Origin: Oscheius tipulae
Lineage: Eukaryota > Nematoda > Chromadorea > Rhabditida > Rhabditidae
DNA: 64,000 nt
NCBI GenBank assembly: GCA_037178975.1
Contig: JASJZH010000004.1
Coordinates: forward strand, 11,160,001 to 11,224,000
Direction of reading: 5' to 3'
The notes beneath the pieces are model-generated. The model did no database searches and was not told where the DNA came from. It saw nothing but the letters and a program-made list of their open reading frames with translations. Positions 33,785 through 45,200 of the stretch are shown here, piece after piece; position 1 is the first letter of the stretch, and each line of letters opens with the position of its first letter. A program made the translations under genes and the position numbers.

Positions 33785-36052
33785 ATGCAACTGCTCCCGT
33801 TGCTTCTACCAGCACTTCTTCTTCTGGCCACGGTCCTGGCTCAGGACGAGGAGGAAGTCAGGCCGTCCTCTCAGCGTCCCAGAAGGAGGGGACGTTTCCA
33901 CAAGCATGGACACCTGACTGAGGAACAGAAGAAGAACTTTGCTAAGAACATGGGCGTCACTGATCCGGAGGAGCGCAAGGCCAGACTGGCTAACCGTCGT
34001 GCCAGACTTCAGAATCTAACACCGGAACAGAAGGCTGCCTTGGCTGAACGCAGAGCTGTTGGTCTATCCTCATCCTGGTTAAAGTTCCCATTTTAGAACA
34101 GAAAGAAGATTGTGGTCGAGGAGACTGACGAGACCATGTCACAGGACCCTGCTGCCATCAACTTCAGAACCGGAGTCGATTCTTTCCTTCACCAGGGAGA
34201 CATCAGTCTGACCGAGTTAAAACTTTGGAATTTATGGCAAAACCATGTTCAGAGAACAACTTGTTGCTGAAGAGACTCACAACAATCCAGACATTACAAG
34301 AGTCAAGAGACAAGTCTCTACGTCTGGCAAAAAATGGGCTAATAACACTCTGTACTACTACTTTGATCCTACAATAAGTAATAATTTGGCAAACATAGAA
34401 AGTCGAAAGTTTCAGATACACGTAAGACGACCGTCATCAAGCAAGCTCTCAACTACATTCAGTCTCGCACTTGCATCAAGTTTGTACAGAGCACCACGGC
34501 TACCAACAGAGTCAAAGTGAGTCTGATCGGTCACTTCCACTCTTCATGTTCCAGGTCTACAGCGGCTCTGGTTGCTTCTCCAGCATTGGAATGATCGGTG
34601 GCGAGCAGGGACTCTCGATCGGGAACGGGTGCGAGGTCATTGGAACACCAGCTCACGAATTCGCCCACGCTCTAGGAGTCGAGCATATGCAGTCGAGATC
34701 TGACCGTGACAATTATGTCACAGTTGACTTGAAATACGTTGATCCTGACCGTCAGGGCAACTTTGAAAAGCTCAGTGCTTCAGAGAATGCAATGTAAGAC
34801 TCTCACATGACTTTCATTCGATACTTTATAGTTACACCCCTTACGAATACTCCAGCATGATGCATTACGGAGCTGATTTGTGAGTTTTCCGACTGGCATT
34901 CTATAAAGCCATTTAGCATGACCAACCCCGACAGCGAAATCTCCATTGATCCCAAGGACAAGGACTACACCTACAGCATGGGAAATCGTCAGATCTCCCA
35001 CTACGATATGATCATGCTCAATGCTCGTTATGGCTGCGACATCAAGTGTCCTGCCAGTAATTCGGCCAAGTGTGCCAATGGCGGTTATCCGAACCCAAAC
35101 AACTGTAAAGTTTGTGTCTGTCCACTGGGCTATGGAGGAGATTTTTGCAATCAGAGAGTGAGCGAACGGAGTGTTCTGCATCAAGAATAGTTTAGCCTGC
35201 CGGGTGTGGAGAAACTTTGACTGCTTCGTCCAAAAAGGTTTCGCTGACTGTTAACATTGGAAAGAACAGTGATTCCCCTGCTGATACTTTCGAGTACTGT
35301 ATCTACTGGATTACGGTAAGAGCGTGATAGACTTCCCTAAAAACTCATACAACTTGATATTGTGTCAGGACAGGTGTCTCCTGTCTCTCATATCATCAGT
35401 TGATTCTGGATAGAAAATTGAATGTGGCAAAACGACCTTTTCAGGCCCCCGCCAACAGCAACGTCCAAGTCAGACTTACGGGAGTTGGAATCAACTCTCT
35501 CTGTCAGTATGGCTGTGGCTACAACGGTATCGAGGTCAAGGGAGAGCAAGGAACCGACTCCAAGATGACTCATCCTCGCTACTGCTGTGAAGAATTTCTC
35601 AACACAACCATCACCAGTTACCTGAACCCCACCCCATTGATCATCTACAATCGTGCCTTCGCCAACACCTGGAAGTTTGAGTACTCGACCATCCTGACGA
35701 CTCAGGTCTCACCAGCTCCAGCTCCCATCACAGTGCCTCCCACTCCAGAACCGCCAATCTTCAGAGATTGCCATGACACCAAGTTGGTTTAGATTCCTGT
35801 CAAAAATTTGCTTTTAGCACTACCTGTGCGACCTGGAAGTCGGGCAACTTGTGCAACACTCGTCCCTTCACTGAGGCCAAGGCTAATTGCGCTGTAACTT
35901 GCGGATGGTGCCGTTATAAGCTCACCAACTGTGTTGACCGTCTAACCACTTGTGCCGCCTACAAATCTGCTGGCAGTTGTGGCAAGAACGATCCAATGAT
36001 TGCAGAGTATGATTGTGCCAAGACGTGTGGATTCTGTGATAAACCCAATTAG
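33785..36052 (+). CDS. Astacin metalloprotease 1 (astacin-EGF-CUB-ShK-ShK), right-arm copy
   Basis: Protein identical to the left copy. The order is signal peptide, propeptide with FLHQGD, furin-like RVKRQ, zinc motif HEFAHALGVEHMQSRSDRD, Met-turn SMMHYGA, EGF, CUB and two ShK modules, stop at 36050. The ten or so exons all have GT-AG borders; the intron at 35312-35443 is the longest. It is followed after 962 bases by astacin 2 on the same strand. The first 28 coding bases are identical to those of astacin 2 although the propeptides have diverged strongly. Confidence 0.93.
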
Positions 36053-37014
36053 ATAATGTGTTTTGGGAGCAATAAAAATGCATTTGTAGTTTCTGTGAAC
36101 TGAACCAACAACCATATCCTGGAGCAATTGGGTAGTCATCTGATTCCATTTTTTTGCAGAGCCCAAGCAAAAGCACAGGCAGAAATTGAAAGCCCTGCAT
36201 CTTCAGACAATTTAAAGCTAAAAAATGTGAGATTTTGGGAGATTTCAAGCTAAAATAAGACATCTAACTCAGAAGAAGAATAAAGCAGCCGGCTACCGTA
36301 TTTCTTCTAATGTAAGCAAACACGAATACGTAATTACGTAAGAAGTACGCAATTACGTATCCGTGTTTTTCGAGGTTAAGACGACTTTTGCTGAGCAGAT
36401 CACTGGCTACAACTTTGCAGAAAAAGATCGGAAAGTGAGAAAACGTCATCTTGACCCCGAAAAACGCGAATACGTAATTGCGTATTTCTTAAGTAAGGGG
36501 CGCTTATATTAGAGCTTTTAAAGATAGGATGAGAAACGAAACTTTTGTCGTAGAGATATTTGTTAATCGGCAACCAATAAAGCTTCGCCTGAAGGTTCAA
36601 TAAAACCATGGACACACCTGAATTAACAAAAGACGACCAGCTAACCTTTGTTTCATGCATCTCACGTTGCTCATTGGACATCGGTGTTCGGACAAAGATG
36701 AAAAAGTCCAGAGGCTCAGGAAAAGGTAGAATGGGTCAAACTTACAGGCATCAGACATCCTGACAAGATTTTGAGCAAACTAAAACAAAATTATCGGAAT
36801 CCATCAAAGTTGACTTCTCGAAGAGTCGCTGGGATTCAGTTTATGGTGTATCTTCATTTTTTTTCCATATTTGTACTCGCTATTCCAACACGTCCACCGA
36901 AAGAATCGTTCGTTAACCTTTGCCTAAATGTTCATGAACCCTTCGCAGAGGGCTGTTTCAACAAAATAGTTTTGCTATAAAAGCGTGATGATTAACTCTG
37001 AAAATTATCTAACA
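36053..37014. other. Intergenic gap between tandem astacins (right arm)
   Basis: Mirror of 24698-25659: AATAAA near 36071, the nested hairpin at 36339-36491, and the astacin-2 TATA box at 36976. Confidence 0.55.
36339..36491. repeat. MITE-like nested hairpin element (right arm)
   Basis: Mirror copy of 25221-25373. Outer repeats begin TAAGAAGTACGCAATTACGT and end with the complementary ACGTAATTGCGTATTTCTTA. Its presence in both arms means it predates the palindrome. Confidence 0.7.
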
Positions 37015-39202
37015 ATGCAACTGCTCCCGTTGCTTCTACCAGCCTTTCTCGTCTTGACCGTTCTGGCCCAGGATAGCTCCTCTCCTCGTCCCAGAGGAAG
37101 AGGAAATCGCCGTGGAAAGACCATCACCGACGAAACAAAGAAGAGCATGGGCAGAAATCTTGGTCTGAACATGGAAGAACGTCGTGCTCGTCTCGAAAAG
37201 TTCAACAAGGCTCCAAAACTGACTGCTGAGCAAAAGGCTCAACTGAAGGAGCGTATTGCTGTGAGCTTAACCACTTTGGGCCATGGTAATGAATTTTCAG
37301 AAGCACAAGAAGGTCGATCTTCAAGAAACCAAGCAAACTGCTCCTCAAGATCCTGCCGAGGTCAATTCCAGAGCCGGGGTCGCTCCATTCTTCTATGAGT
37401 CAGACATCAATCTCACAGAGTGAGTACAGTGACACAGAGAAACAGAGAGACCGAGAGATAGAGAGATAAAGGAAGAGAGAGAGACAAAGACAGACAAAGA
37501 GACAGAGAAACGGATAGAAAGAGAGACTGAAAAGCAATTCTTTTCCAGAGAACAACTGTCCGCCATGGAGAAGACTCTCAACCCTGACTTCACCAGAAGC
37601 AAGAGACAGGCCTCTACTTACTACAAGAAATGGACTGGTAACACTGTCAACTACTACTACGACTCTTCTATCAGTTCGTTCCATAACAAAAAAAAATCTT
37701 CTATTTGAATTCAGGCGCCCGCAAAATCAATGTGACCGAGCAAGCCCTGGCTTACATCTCAAGCCGCACCTGTGTCAAGTTTGTTCAAAATTCTACTGCC
37801 ACCAACAGAATCAGAGTAAGACTGTCTTTCTTTGGCTTCGAACCTCTGGCTTTCAGGTCTTCAACGGAGCCGGATGCTATTCCTCCATTGGAATGATTGG
37901 CGGTGAACAACAGCTCTCTCTCGGAGACGGGTGTGAGGTCATCGGAACTCCAGCTCACGAGTTCACTCATGCACTGGGCTTCTTCCACATGCAGTCGAGA
38001 TCGGATCGCGATACTTATGTCACTGTTGACACGAGCTACGTAAATCCTGGCAGTGAAAACAACTTCCAGAAGGTTTCTGACCAGGAGAATGCTATGTAAG
38101 TTTGGAGAAGTTTCTGGAAAAAAACAATATTCAGCTTCACTCCCTTCGAGTATGGATCAATGATGGAGTATGGAGCTAACTTGTGAGTCTTTAGAGGAAA
38201 ATATAGAAACGCACAAATTTTCAGCATGACCAACCCATCGGACAAGCTCTCTCTCGTCCCTAAGGACATGGATTTCGAGTTCACCATGGGGAACCGGATG
38301 ATTTCTCACTACGACATGCAGATGATCAATGCTCGCTACGGTTGCAATCAATGCGATTCGGCCAGTAACCGAGCTACCTGCCAGAATGGAGGCTATCCCA
38401 ATCCGAACAACTGTGCCGTCTGTGTCTGTCCTCTCGGCTACGGAGGAGATCTCTGTGACGCGAGGCCCAATGGCTGTGGAAGCAGCCTCTCGGCTACAAC
38501 AACGGCTCAATCTCTGACTGTCACTATGGGAGACAACAGTATCATTACTGACACCTTCGACAACTGTATCTACTGGATAACAGCCCCGACTGGCTACTAT
38601 GTCAACGTCAAGATCATCTCCGTCTCTGTCAACTCCCAATGTCAGTACGGTTGCGGTTGGAACGGCATCGAGGTGAAAGGAAACCAGGGTCTTGATCAGA
38701 AAATGACTCATCCCCGCTTCTGCTGTGCCGCCGACGTCAATGAGAATGTCATCAGCTACCTGAATCCCACACCCTTCATCGTCTACAACCGTGCCTTCAA
38801 GAACACCTGGAAAATTGAGTACTCCGCTGTCTCAATCAGTAGTGCCTCTCCAGCTCCGGTTGCCATCACTGTCCCACCAACTGCCTCACCTCCAGTCTTC
38901 AGAGACTGCCACGATACTAAGTAGGACCTAAACTTTTGAAAGTGTAGCAATATTTTAGCGCTGCCTGTTCCACCTGGCCTGCCAACGGCTGGTGCACAAA
39001 CTACTCTCTTCGTTCCTGGGTCGAGATCAAGTATAACTGTGCCGTGACCTGTGGATGGTGTGGCTACCAGCTGAACCCCTGCACGGATCGTCTGACCACC
39101 TGTGCAAGCTATAAGGCTGCCGGAAACTGCGGCCTGGATGACCCAATGTTGGCCGAATACAATTGCGCTAACACGTGCGGATTCTGTGCCAGAGCTAACT
39201 AG
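37015..39202 (+). CDS. Astacin metalloprotease 2 (astacin-EGF-CUB-ShK-ShK), right-arm copy
   Basis: Protein identical to 22510-24697. Complete: signal peptide, RSKRQ cleavage site, HEFTHALGFFHMQSRSDRD, SMMEYGA, EGF (CVCPLGYGGDLC), CUB, two ShK modules, stop at 39200. Introns include a long TCTCTG/GACAGA tract at about 37424-37548. Confidence 0.93.
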
Positions 39203-39715
39203 TCTCTCCAATCGAGTACGGCTGAACACTGTAGATATTACCTAGATATTTTCATCCAATCGTATTTTGGGAGCAAAATAAAATGTATTGGAAAGTGTTT
39301 GTTGACGAGTCGGAGGACGCGAGAGAGTGAGAGCATACGCACTTTGGGATAAACATGTTTACCCTACGGTCGCAGCTCAAATTTTCTCATTCAAAACGCC
39401 TTTTTGGGTTAATTAAACGCAATTTTGAGGTAAGTTTTGGAGTCTCTCTCTCTCTCTGTCTTTCTGTCTTCTTGTCTTTCTGTCTGTCTCTGTGTCTGTG
39501 TCTCTCTGTGTCCCTCTCTTTGGGATAAACATGTTTACCCTGCGGCGGCAGCTCAAATTTTCTAATGCGAAACGCCTTTTTGGTTTGAAAAAAACGCTTT
39601 TGAAAAATTTTGAGGAATGTTTTGGGGTCTCTGTGTCTCCTTCTCTTGCTATATCTCTGTCTCTCTGTTTTACTGTTACTCTGTCTCTCAAAATTCATAA
39701 CAGTCACAGTTCCAG
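39203..39715. other. Gap between astacin 2 and isochorismatase (right arm)
   Basis: Contains the tandem duplicated block 39340-39583 and a second repeat tract running up to the isochorismatase start. No gene seen. Confidence 0.6.
39340..39583. repeat. Tandem duplicated block around a GACAGA/TCTGTC tract (right arm)
   Basis: Mirror of 22129-22372. Two blocks each contain GGGATAAACATGTTTACCCT flanking a simple TCTGTCTC tract. Confidence 0.8.
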
Positions 39716-40395
39716 ATGCCCTCTTTCAGTCGACCATCTCCTACAGACACTGCCCTTCTGGTCTGTGACCTACAGGAATCGAACAGATCCTCAATCCAAT
39801 ACTTTTCGGAGATTGTAGCTGTCAGTAAACGAATGATTGATGCTGCTCGTCTTCTGGACATGAAAATAATAGGGACAGAGCACTTTCCTGACGCTTCTGG
39901 AAATACAGTTCCGGAATTACAGATGAATTCGGACATCCCAGTTTTTGAGAAAACTAAGGTAACTTTTTGCTGAACCCCCTATATTTCTCAGTTTTCAATG
40001 TGCATTCATTCCCTCGAAAAGCAGCTGAAAGACGTGAAAAATGTTGTTCTTGTTGGTGTGGAAGCTCACGTCTGCGTACTATTGACAGCTTTGGATCTTT
40101 TGGAAAAGAACTTGAACGTTCATGTGGTGGTGGATGCCGTCTCTAGTCGATCTCTGTTGGATAGGCAAGTGCTGTCTGCTCTAACCTTTTCGTTTGCAGG
40201 AAATTCGGTTTCAAACAAATGGAGCAGGCTGGTGCTATTCTAACGACATCCGAGAGTATTCTTTTTGGTATTCTAGGTGGAAGGTAAACAGTGTCGAAGG
40301 GCCATAAAGCTGACATATTTAGCGATCATCCACAATTTCAAGAAATTCTGAATCTTGTCTCAGTGCCCGTACCGGATGTTGGCCTCGTAAGATAG
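39716..40395 (+). CDS. Isochorismatase-family hydrolase, intact right-arm copy
   Basis: Cysteine hydrolase of the isochorismatase/nicotinamidase fold (ISOC1/2-like in animals). The start MPSFSRPSPTDTALLVCDLQ contains the catalytic-type Asp. FPDASGNTVPELQ follows, then FEKTK with the active-site Lys. VVLVGVEAHVCVLLTALDLL supplies the nucleophile Cys in the usual G-x-E-x-H-x-C setting. DAVSSRSLLDR is the conserved late motif. Ends PVPDVGLVR at 40395 after a 36-40-base terminal intron. TTCCAG directly precedes the ATG, suggesting trans-splicing. Substrate unknown. A third, broken copy lies at 51144-52350. Confidence 0.88.
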
Positions 40396-40622
40396 ACACT
40401 AAGAAGTAAACTATTTTAACCGTCACTGTCTCTCTGTCTTATTGAAATTCCACTTCCTCATTTCCCGGAAGTGTTCAGTCTACAGTTTAAACTTACCGGT
40501 CGTCGTTTGGATCATCCCTCTGGAAGAATGAATAATGAAGTAGTTTTCTTTCGGGGAACGAAAAACGTTTGGTCTTGCTCGTATATAAACTTACCCTGGT
40601 TCTGTCCAAACCATTCCACACA

Positions 40623-41580
40623 ATGTTCCGACTTCTCTCCCTTCTCCTGTCCATCTGCGCAGCTTCGGCCTCTCTGGAACAGCCGTTCCTTGACTGGATA
40701 ACAGCCAATATGGGCAGTTCCGTAGCCGTGAGCCTCAACCGCATAGATTTGACCAACAATGGTGGGACTGGAAGCTTTGGTGGTGGAGTGGGACCTCTGA
40801 CGTAAAAACAAACCTTTTCGAACCTTAGAACTTCCTGTTTTAGTCGTCGTCCTGTTGTAATTGTCAACGGACATGCCAATGATGCTGGACAGTATGGAGG
40901 AAACAGAGCCACCTTCAATGCTTCCGGATGGGACGCTAATCATGTCTTGGCTACGACCTACGGAGGTGGAAACGGTGGACTCAACAGCAGTGCTTTCCTT
41001 AACGATAATCTCAGCTGCCAGAATGTGAAGCAGGTTAGAAGTACTGTTAAGAGCTGTCTCTATCTCTCTTTGTCTCTGTCTCTCTGCCTCTCTGTCTCTC
41101 CGTTTCTTTGTTTAAAGAGTTTTAGATTCGCTGGATGCGATCTGTGATGTGATCGGTTATTACAATTCTTCAATCGATGTCGTCGCCTATTCCATGGGAT
41201 CGCCTATCGCCCGCAAAGCTATCCTTGGAGGAAATTGTGTCGAAACTTTGTTCAATCTTGGAAGCCCTCTCACCAGCAATATTCACACTTATGTCTCTGT
41301 CGCCGGAGCCAACAAAGGAGCCAAGTTGTGCACATCAGGCATATACACCTTATTTGGTGTCTGCAGCAACGCGGCTGTTGAACTGAACTGCGCCAGTAAT
41401 TTCTATGCCGACATTAACAATACTACTACTGTGGGATACGAAGGACAGTTCCGTCACTATATTTACTCTAACGGTGACGAGGTCGTGGGAACAACTCTTG
41501 GTACAGGATCAAAAAGCTGCGGAGGTGCCGCTGGAAATCCGGCTGAATTACCCGGTACAGCCAATAAGACAGAGGTTTGA
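40623..41580 (+). CDS. Secreted class-2 lipase (Lipase_2/EstA-like), right-arm copy
   Basis: Predicted protein identical to the left copy: signal peptide from MFRLLSLLLSICAASAS, VVIVNGHANDAG strand, nucleophile elbow AYSMGSPIARK, stop at 41578. TATATAAA at 40582 lies about 39 bases upstream of the ATG. The large central intron is repeat-derived and its exact borders are uncertain. Confidence 0.8.
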
Positions 41581-41619
41581 ACAATGTGAAAGTCGGGAAA
41601 GGATGCTTACAGATTGCCA

Positions 41620-42258
41620 CTAACAACCAAATGTGCATCCGACCTTGAGACAATTGAAGATGATCTTGTGAAAGTTGTCCTGAACGGACAAATCTTAACC
41701 GAAGAGGCTGAGATAAACAGAGAGACAGAGTAAAAGAAAACTAGACTTACTTTGTCCTCTTCCGTGTCAAAAGAGGCTATTCCCCTGGTGCAGTTGGCAA
41801 GACCGCAGGTATCGCATTTGGTGTTCAAGATTCGGAAAGAACAGTCGGGCTTCTTGCAATTTTTGCAGAAAGAGACATCGGGGAAGAAAGTCGAGGTACT
41901 GGTCTCCGGAACTTCTTCGAAAGTACTGTCAGGGAAGTCTGTCGGCCACCATGATGTGCTGTCTTCCGTCTCCATAACTTCTTTATCGAACATTGACACA
42001 TTATTACCAAAAGTGCAGCAAACCTTGACACAATCGAAGATCGTATTGTGGAAGTTGTCCTGGAAATGAGATCGGTCTTAACAGAAAATAGAAGTGGGAC
42101 GGAGACAGGAGACGGTTGGAGGAGTGAGCCTACAGTGTTTTTTCCGGTTTCGTGTCAAAGGAGACTGTTCCCAAGGCACAAACAGCTTTGCCGCATTCAC
42201 AGTGAATCTTGGTGGATCCAAAGTCAGAGTTGGCCTTGTTGTAAGCGGAAGAAGACAT
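41620..42258 (-). CDS. Cysteine-rich two-module protein of unknown function, right-arm copy
   Basis: Mirror of 19455-20093 with the same two CxCG/CxxC...GTxSFDT...DNFH modules and the same unresolved phase at the first splice. Identity in both arms means any defect predates the palindrome or was copied by conversion. Confidence 0.55.
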
Positions 42259-42581
42259 CTTGAAGTGAGGCGTCGATTGATTTGATAGTAAGGATGATTC
42301 CCTCGCGATTAGTATACCTTTCTTCGCGTTGCTTGAGCAGGTTCAAAGCGAGAAAAACGATAGGAAGCGCCAATAACTGAACTGCTTCTAGTAGAACCAA
42401 AAGGCTTTGAGCCTAATCCAATTCAGTGTCAATGGTTCACCATAAAGAAAACAGATAGACCGAAGAGTTGAGAAGTGAGTCCGAGCCGTATAAAGAACGG
42501 TCTCTGTCAGTTTGTCCGATTTATAACAAAGTTGAAGCAAATTTTTATTTGCAAGAGAGAATTCCGAAAAGCAGAATGAGC

Positions 42582-43573
42582 TTAACGGCGAGTTCCGTCC
42601 TCGAAGAAGACTCCTCCGTCGATGGCGCAGTACTTGGGGCAGATACCCTTCTCTCCGGCTCCTCCAGCCTCTCCAGCCTGTCCGGGAGCTCCGGGATTTC
42701 CGTCGTTTCCGGGCTGTCCGTCGGGTCCGTTGGGTCCCTTGGGTCCAGGAGCACCTGAAAAATTGTTCTTTTGTTCTTGGGTTGAAAGATTGATACATAC
42801 CGGGTTGTCCATCGGATCCGGGCTGTCCGGGCTGTCCGGGAGGTCCTTGGGGTCCAGCCGGTCCGGCGGGTCCAGGCTCTCCAGGGAGGATGGGCTCGGA
42901 AGGAGCATCCTGTCCAGGGTTTCCGGGGGCTCCAGGAGCTCCAGGGTTTCCAGCGGGTCCAGAAGGTCCCTTGGGTCCGGGCTGGCCAGGGGCTCCATCG
43001 TTTCCGGGTCCTCCGGGCTGTCCATCGCTTCCAGCATCTCCAGCGGGTCCGGGAGGTCCAGGAGGTCCGGCAGGTCCAGCGGGGCAAGGCTTGCATGGTG
43101 GGGGAGTGACAGGCTCGCAAGGCTGCTGAGGAGGCTTGCCAGGGTTTCCGGGGAGTCCAGGAGCTCCGGGCTTTCCGGGGCGTCCAGGCTTTCCAGGAGT
43201 ACCAGCGGGTCCAGCAGCTCCAGGCAGACAGCAGGCATCACAGCCTCCAGCAGCAGCCTGTCCTCCAGAGACACCGCTGTCTCCGTATCCAGCCTGACGG
43301 GCAGTTCTGTTTCCGGCGGGGATGTTCTTCAGAGTGTTGACCTCAGTCCAGATGTCTTTGGCGGATCCACGGCAGTAGTTGATCTCGTTGTGCATGGTCC
43401 TCTTGACCTGGTGGACGTAGTTGTACACCATCGGGAGGGTGACGCAGACCGAGAGGACGGCCACGACCGAGAAAGTGACGGCCGAGTAGGCCACAAAGCG
43501 ATAAGCCTGAGAAAGAGGGAGATAGAAGGAGAGAGAAAGAAAATAGTACCTTAATACGTTGCTCGAGGTCCAT
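42582..43573 (-). CDS. Cuticle collagen, right-arm copy
   Basis: Coding sequence mirrors 18140-19131 ([44 protein letters not shown]). It keeps the same TATA box (43607-43617), but everything upstream of it differs from the left copy, so the two genes may differ in timing or level. Confidence 0.95.
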
Positions 43574-43855
43574 TGCTGGGCGCTGACTATCTCTGCCATT
43601 TGGCTCCCTTTTATAGCTGACAAGCCGGTGGGCAGCAGACACCGACATACCTCCTGTTTTTTTATTAAGTTCAGTTCATCGCCTAGCAGGTCGCGGTTGT
43701 ACAAGGGCAGAATCTCATGGCCTCTCCCCGTTTCCGCTGCTATCTCCATTGCCGTCGGCTTGGGCAGAACCGGCCCTTGCACAACACCTGTTAGCCGTTT
43801 AAGAACACAAGAAGTCTTTGAAGGAGAAAGTGTGTTTCATAGAACTGTCTGATGG

Positions 43856-45200
43856 TTATCTATCTTGTCGGTAATCGTTGTTGGTCAACGTCACGCTTGA
43901 GACAAATGCGGACGGTTGCGGAATGAAAAAGTCCCAAAGTTTCTCTCGGAGTTGTGGACATGAAATGAGGAGGAGAATCGGTTGGAAGACGAACATGACT
44001 TCTGTGGTCATGGATCTGAAAATTCTCTGTCCATTTTTCTCCCTTTCTTTCTAGCTCTCTGCTTCTTTGCCTCTCTGTCTCTCAGTTTTTGTCTGTCTGT
44101 TTCTTTGTTTCTCTATCTCTCTGTCTCTCTTTGTCTCTGCCTTTCTTGCCCGTTTTCTCTCTGTTTTTCAATCACTCTATCTGTCTGTTTCTTTATCTCT
44201 CTGTCTTTCTGTCTCTTCAGAACTTACTGTTGTCTCGAAGTCCACAACGTCAAAGCCATATTTTCAGTCAGAAGAGAACTTAGGTGGAGAGCACTTCTTC
44301 CAGCAGGAGGTATCATCATCACAAAAGCAGCTATGGCACATCGCAGCAGCACTATCTCTCTTTTCTAAACACAACAGTTTTGATTCTTTTCCCCAGCCTA
44401 CCTTATTCCTCTCCTGTAACAGAAACAGCCGTTTTCTGCCCACAATTCCCGTTATGATATAGAGTACAATACAAACTATTGTCGTACCAAGGCTCATGAC
44501 AGTCTCAGTAATTGTATCCACCTGAAAATCACAAATCAGTGTTGTCATACAAGTCATACAATTTCTATACTCACCTTGTCAACCTCCGGATCCGGACTGA
44601 ACCCAAAAATATCTGATCTGTTGTCTACTCTGGTCGAAAAGTTGTAGCCAGAAGAGTAAGACACGGCTCTTCCCCCAATAGTCAAGACATACCCAGCTCC
44701 AAAGAGAAATACTATTGTGACGGGGCTCCAGAACTAAAGTTCCGATTTCGAAACACGAAACACTGACGAGTCATAGACTCACCCTTATGTATGCATTGGG
44801 AGTGATAAAGTGGAAGGCACTCAGACGATTCGCGGCTACCAAAATGTGGCCAATGTAGAGATTGTTCCTCAGGAGAATGAACCAGTAGTATTCCCATTCC
44901 ACGACAAGATTGTCACTAGAGACTTCGTAGTAGATGAGACGATACTTTCGAAAACGGTTTATGAATGTGGTGGTGAGGTACATGGCGATCTCTTGGAAGC
45001 CCTAAAGTAACAAAGTGAGATAGAGACAGAGACAGTACCTGAATGATGCAGATCAAGAAGAAAGGCCCCAAAAAGAACGACTTCTCGGTGCTGGTTCTTG
45101 ACCTTATGATGACTAACAAAATTATGAGATGTAGAAGCGCCGACAAGGTACTGTAGATGACCCATAGCCATTCCCACGCCGGGATCGTGTCAATAGACAT
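43856..45200 (-). CDS. Serpentine chemoreceptor (7TM GPCR, Srg/Srv-like), copy 1
   Basis: Nematode chemosensory-type receptor. The start MSIDTIPAWEWLWVIYSTLS leads into TM1 (LLHLIILLVIIRSR). Further exons give EIAMYLTTTFINRFRKYR, YYWFILLRNNLYIGHILVAA then NRLSAF, a TM5 exon (DTITETVMSLGTTIVCIVLY), a TM6 exon (EIVLLRCAIAAFVMMIPPAG) and a TM7 exon (EVMFVFQPILLLISCPQLRE). The protein ends TNNDYRQDR at 43856. The intron between the TM6 and TM7 exons (about 44020-44215) is a TCTCTG tract. The gene at 50.7-53.6 kb is a clear paralogue with the same exon plan. Subfamily call is tentative. Confidence 0.75.

Larger units (their letters stand above)
33015..43617 (-). repeat. Right arm of large interrupted palindrome
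   Basis: Reverse complement of 18096-28697, 10603 bases (one base longer). The inner junction lies 80 bases after the stop of the I29 gene. The outer junction falls at the TATA box of the right collagen copy. Confidence 0.97.
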
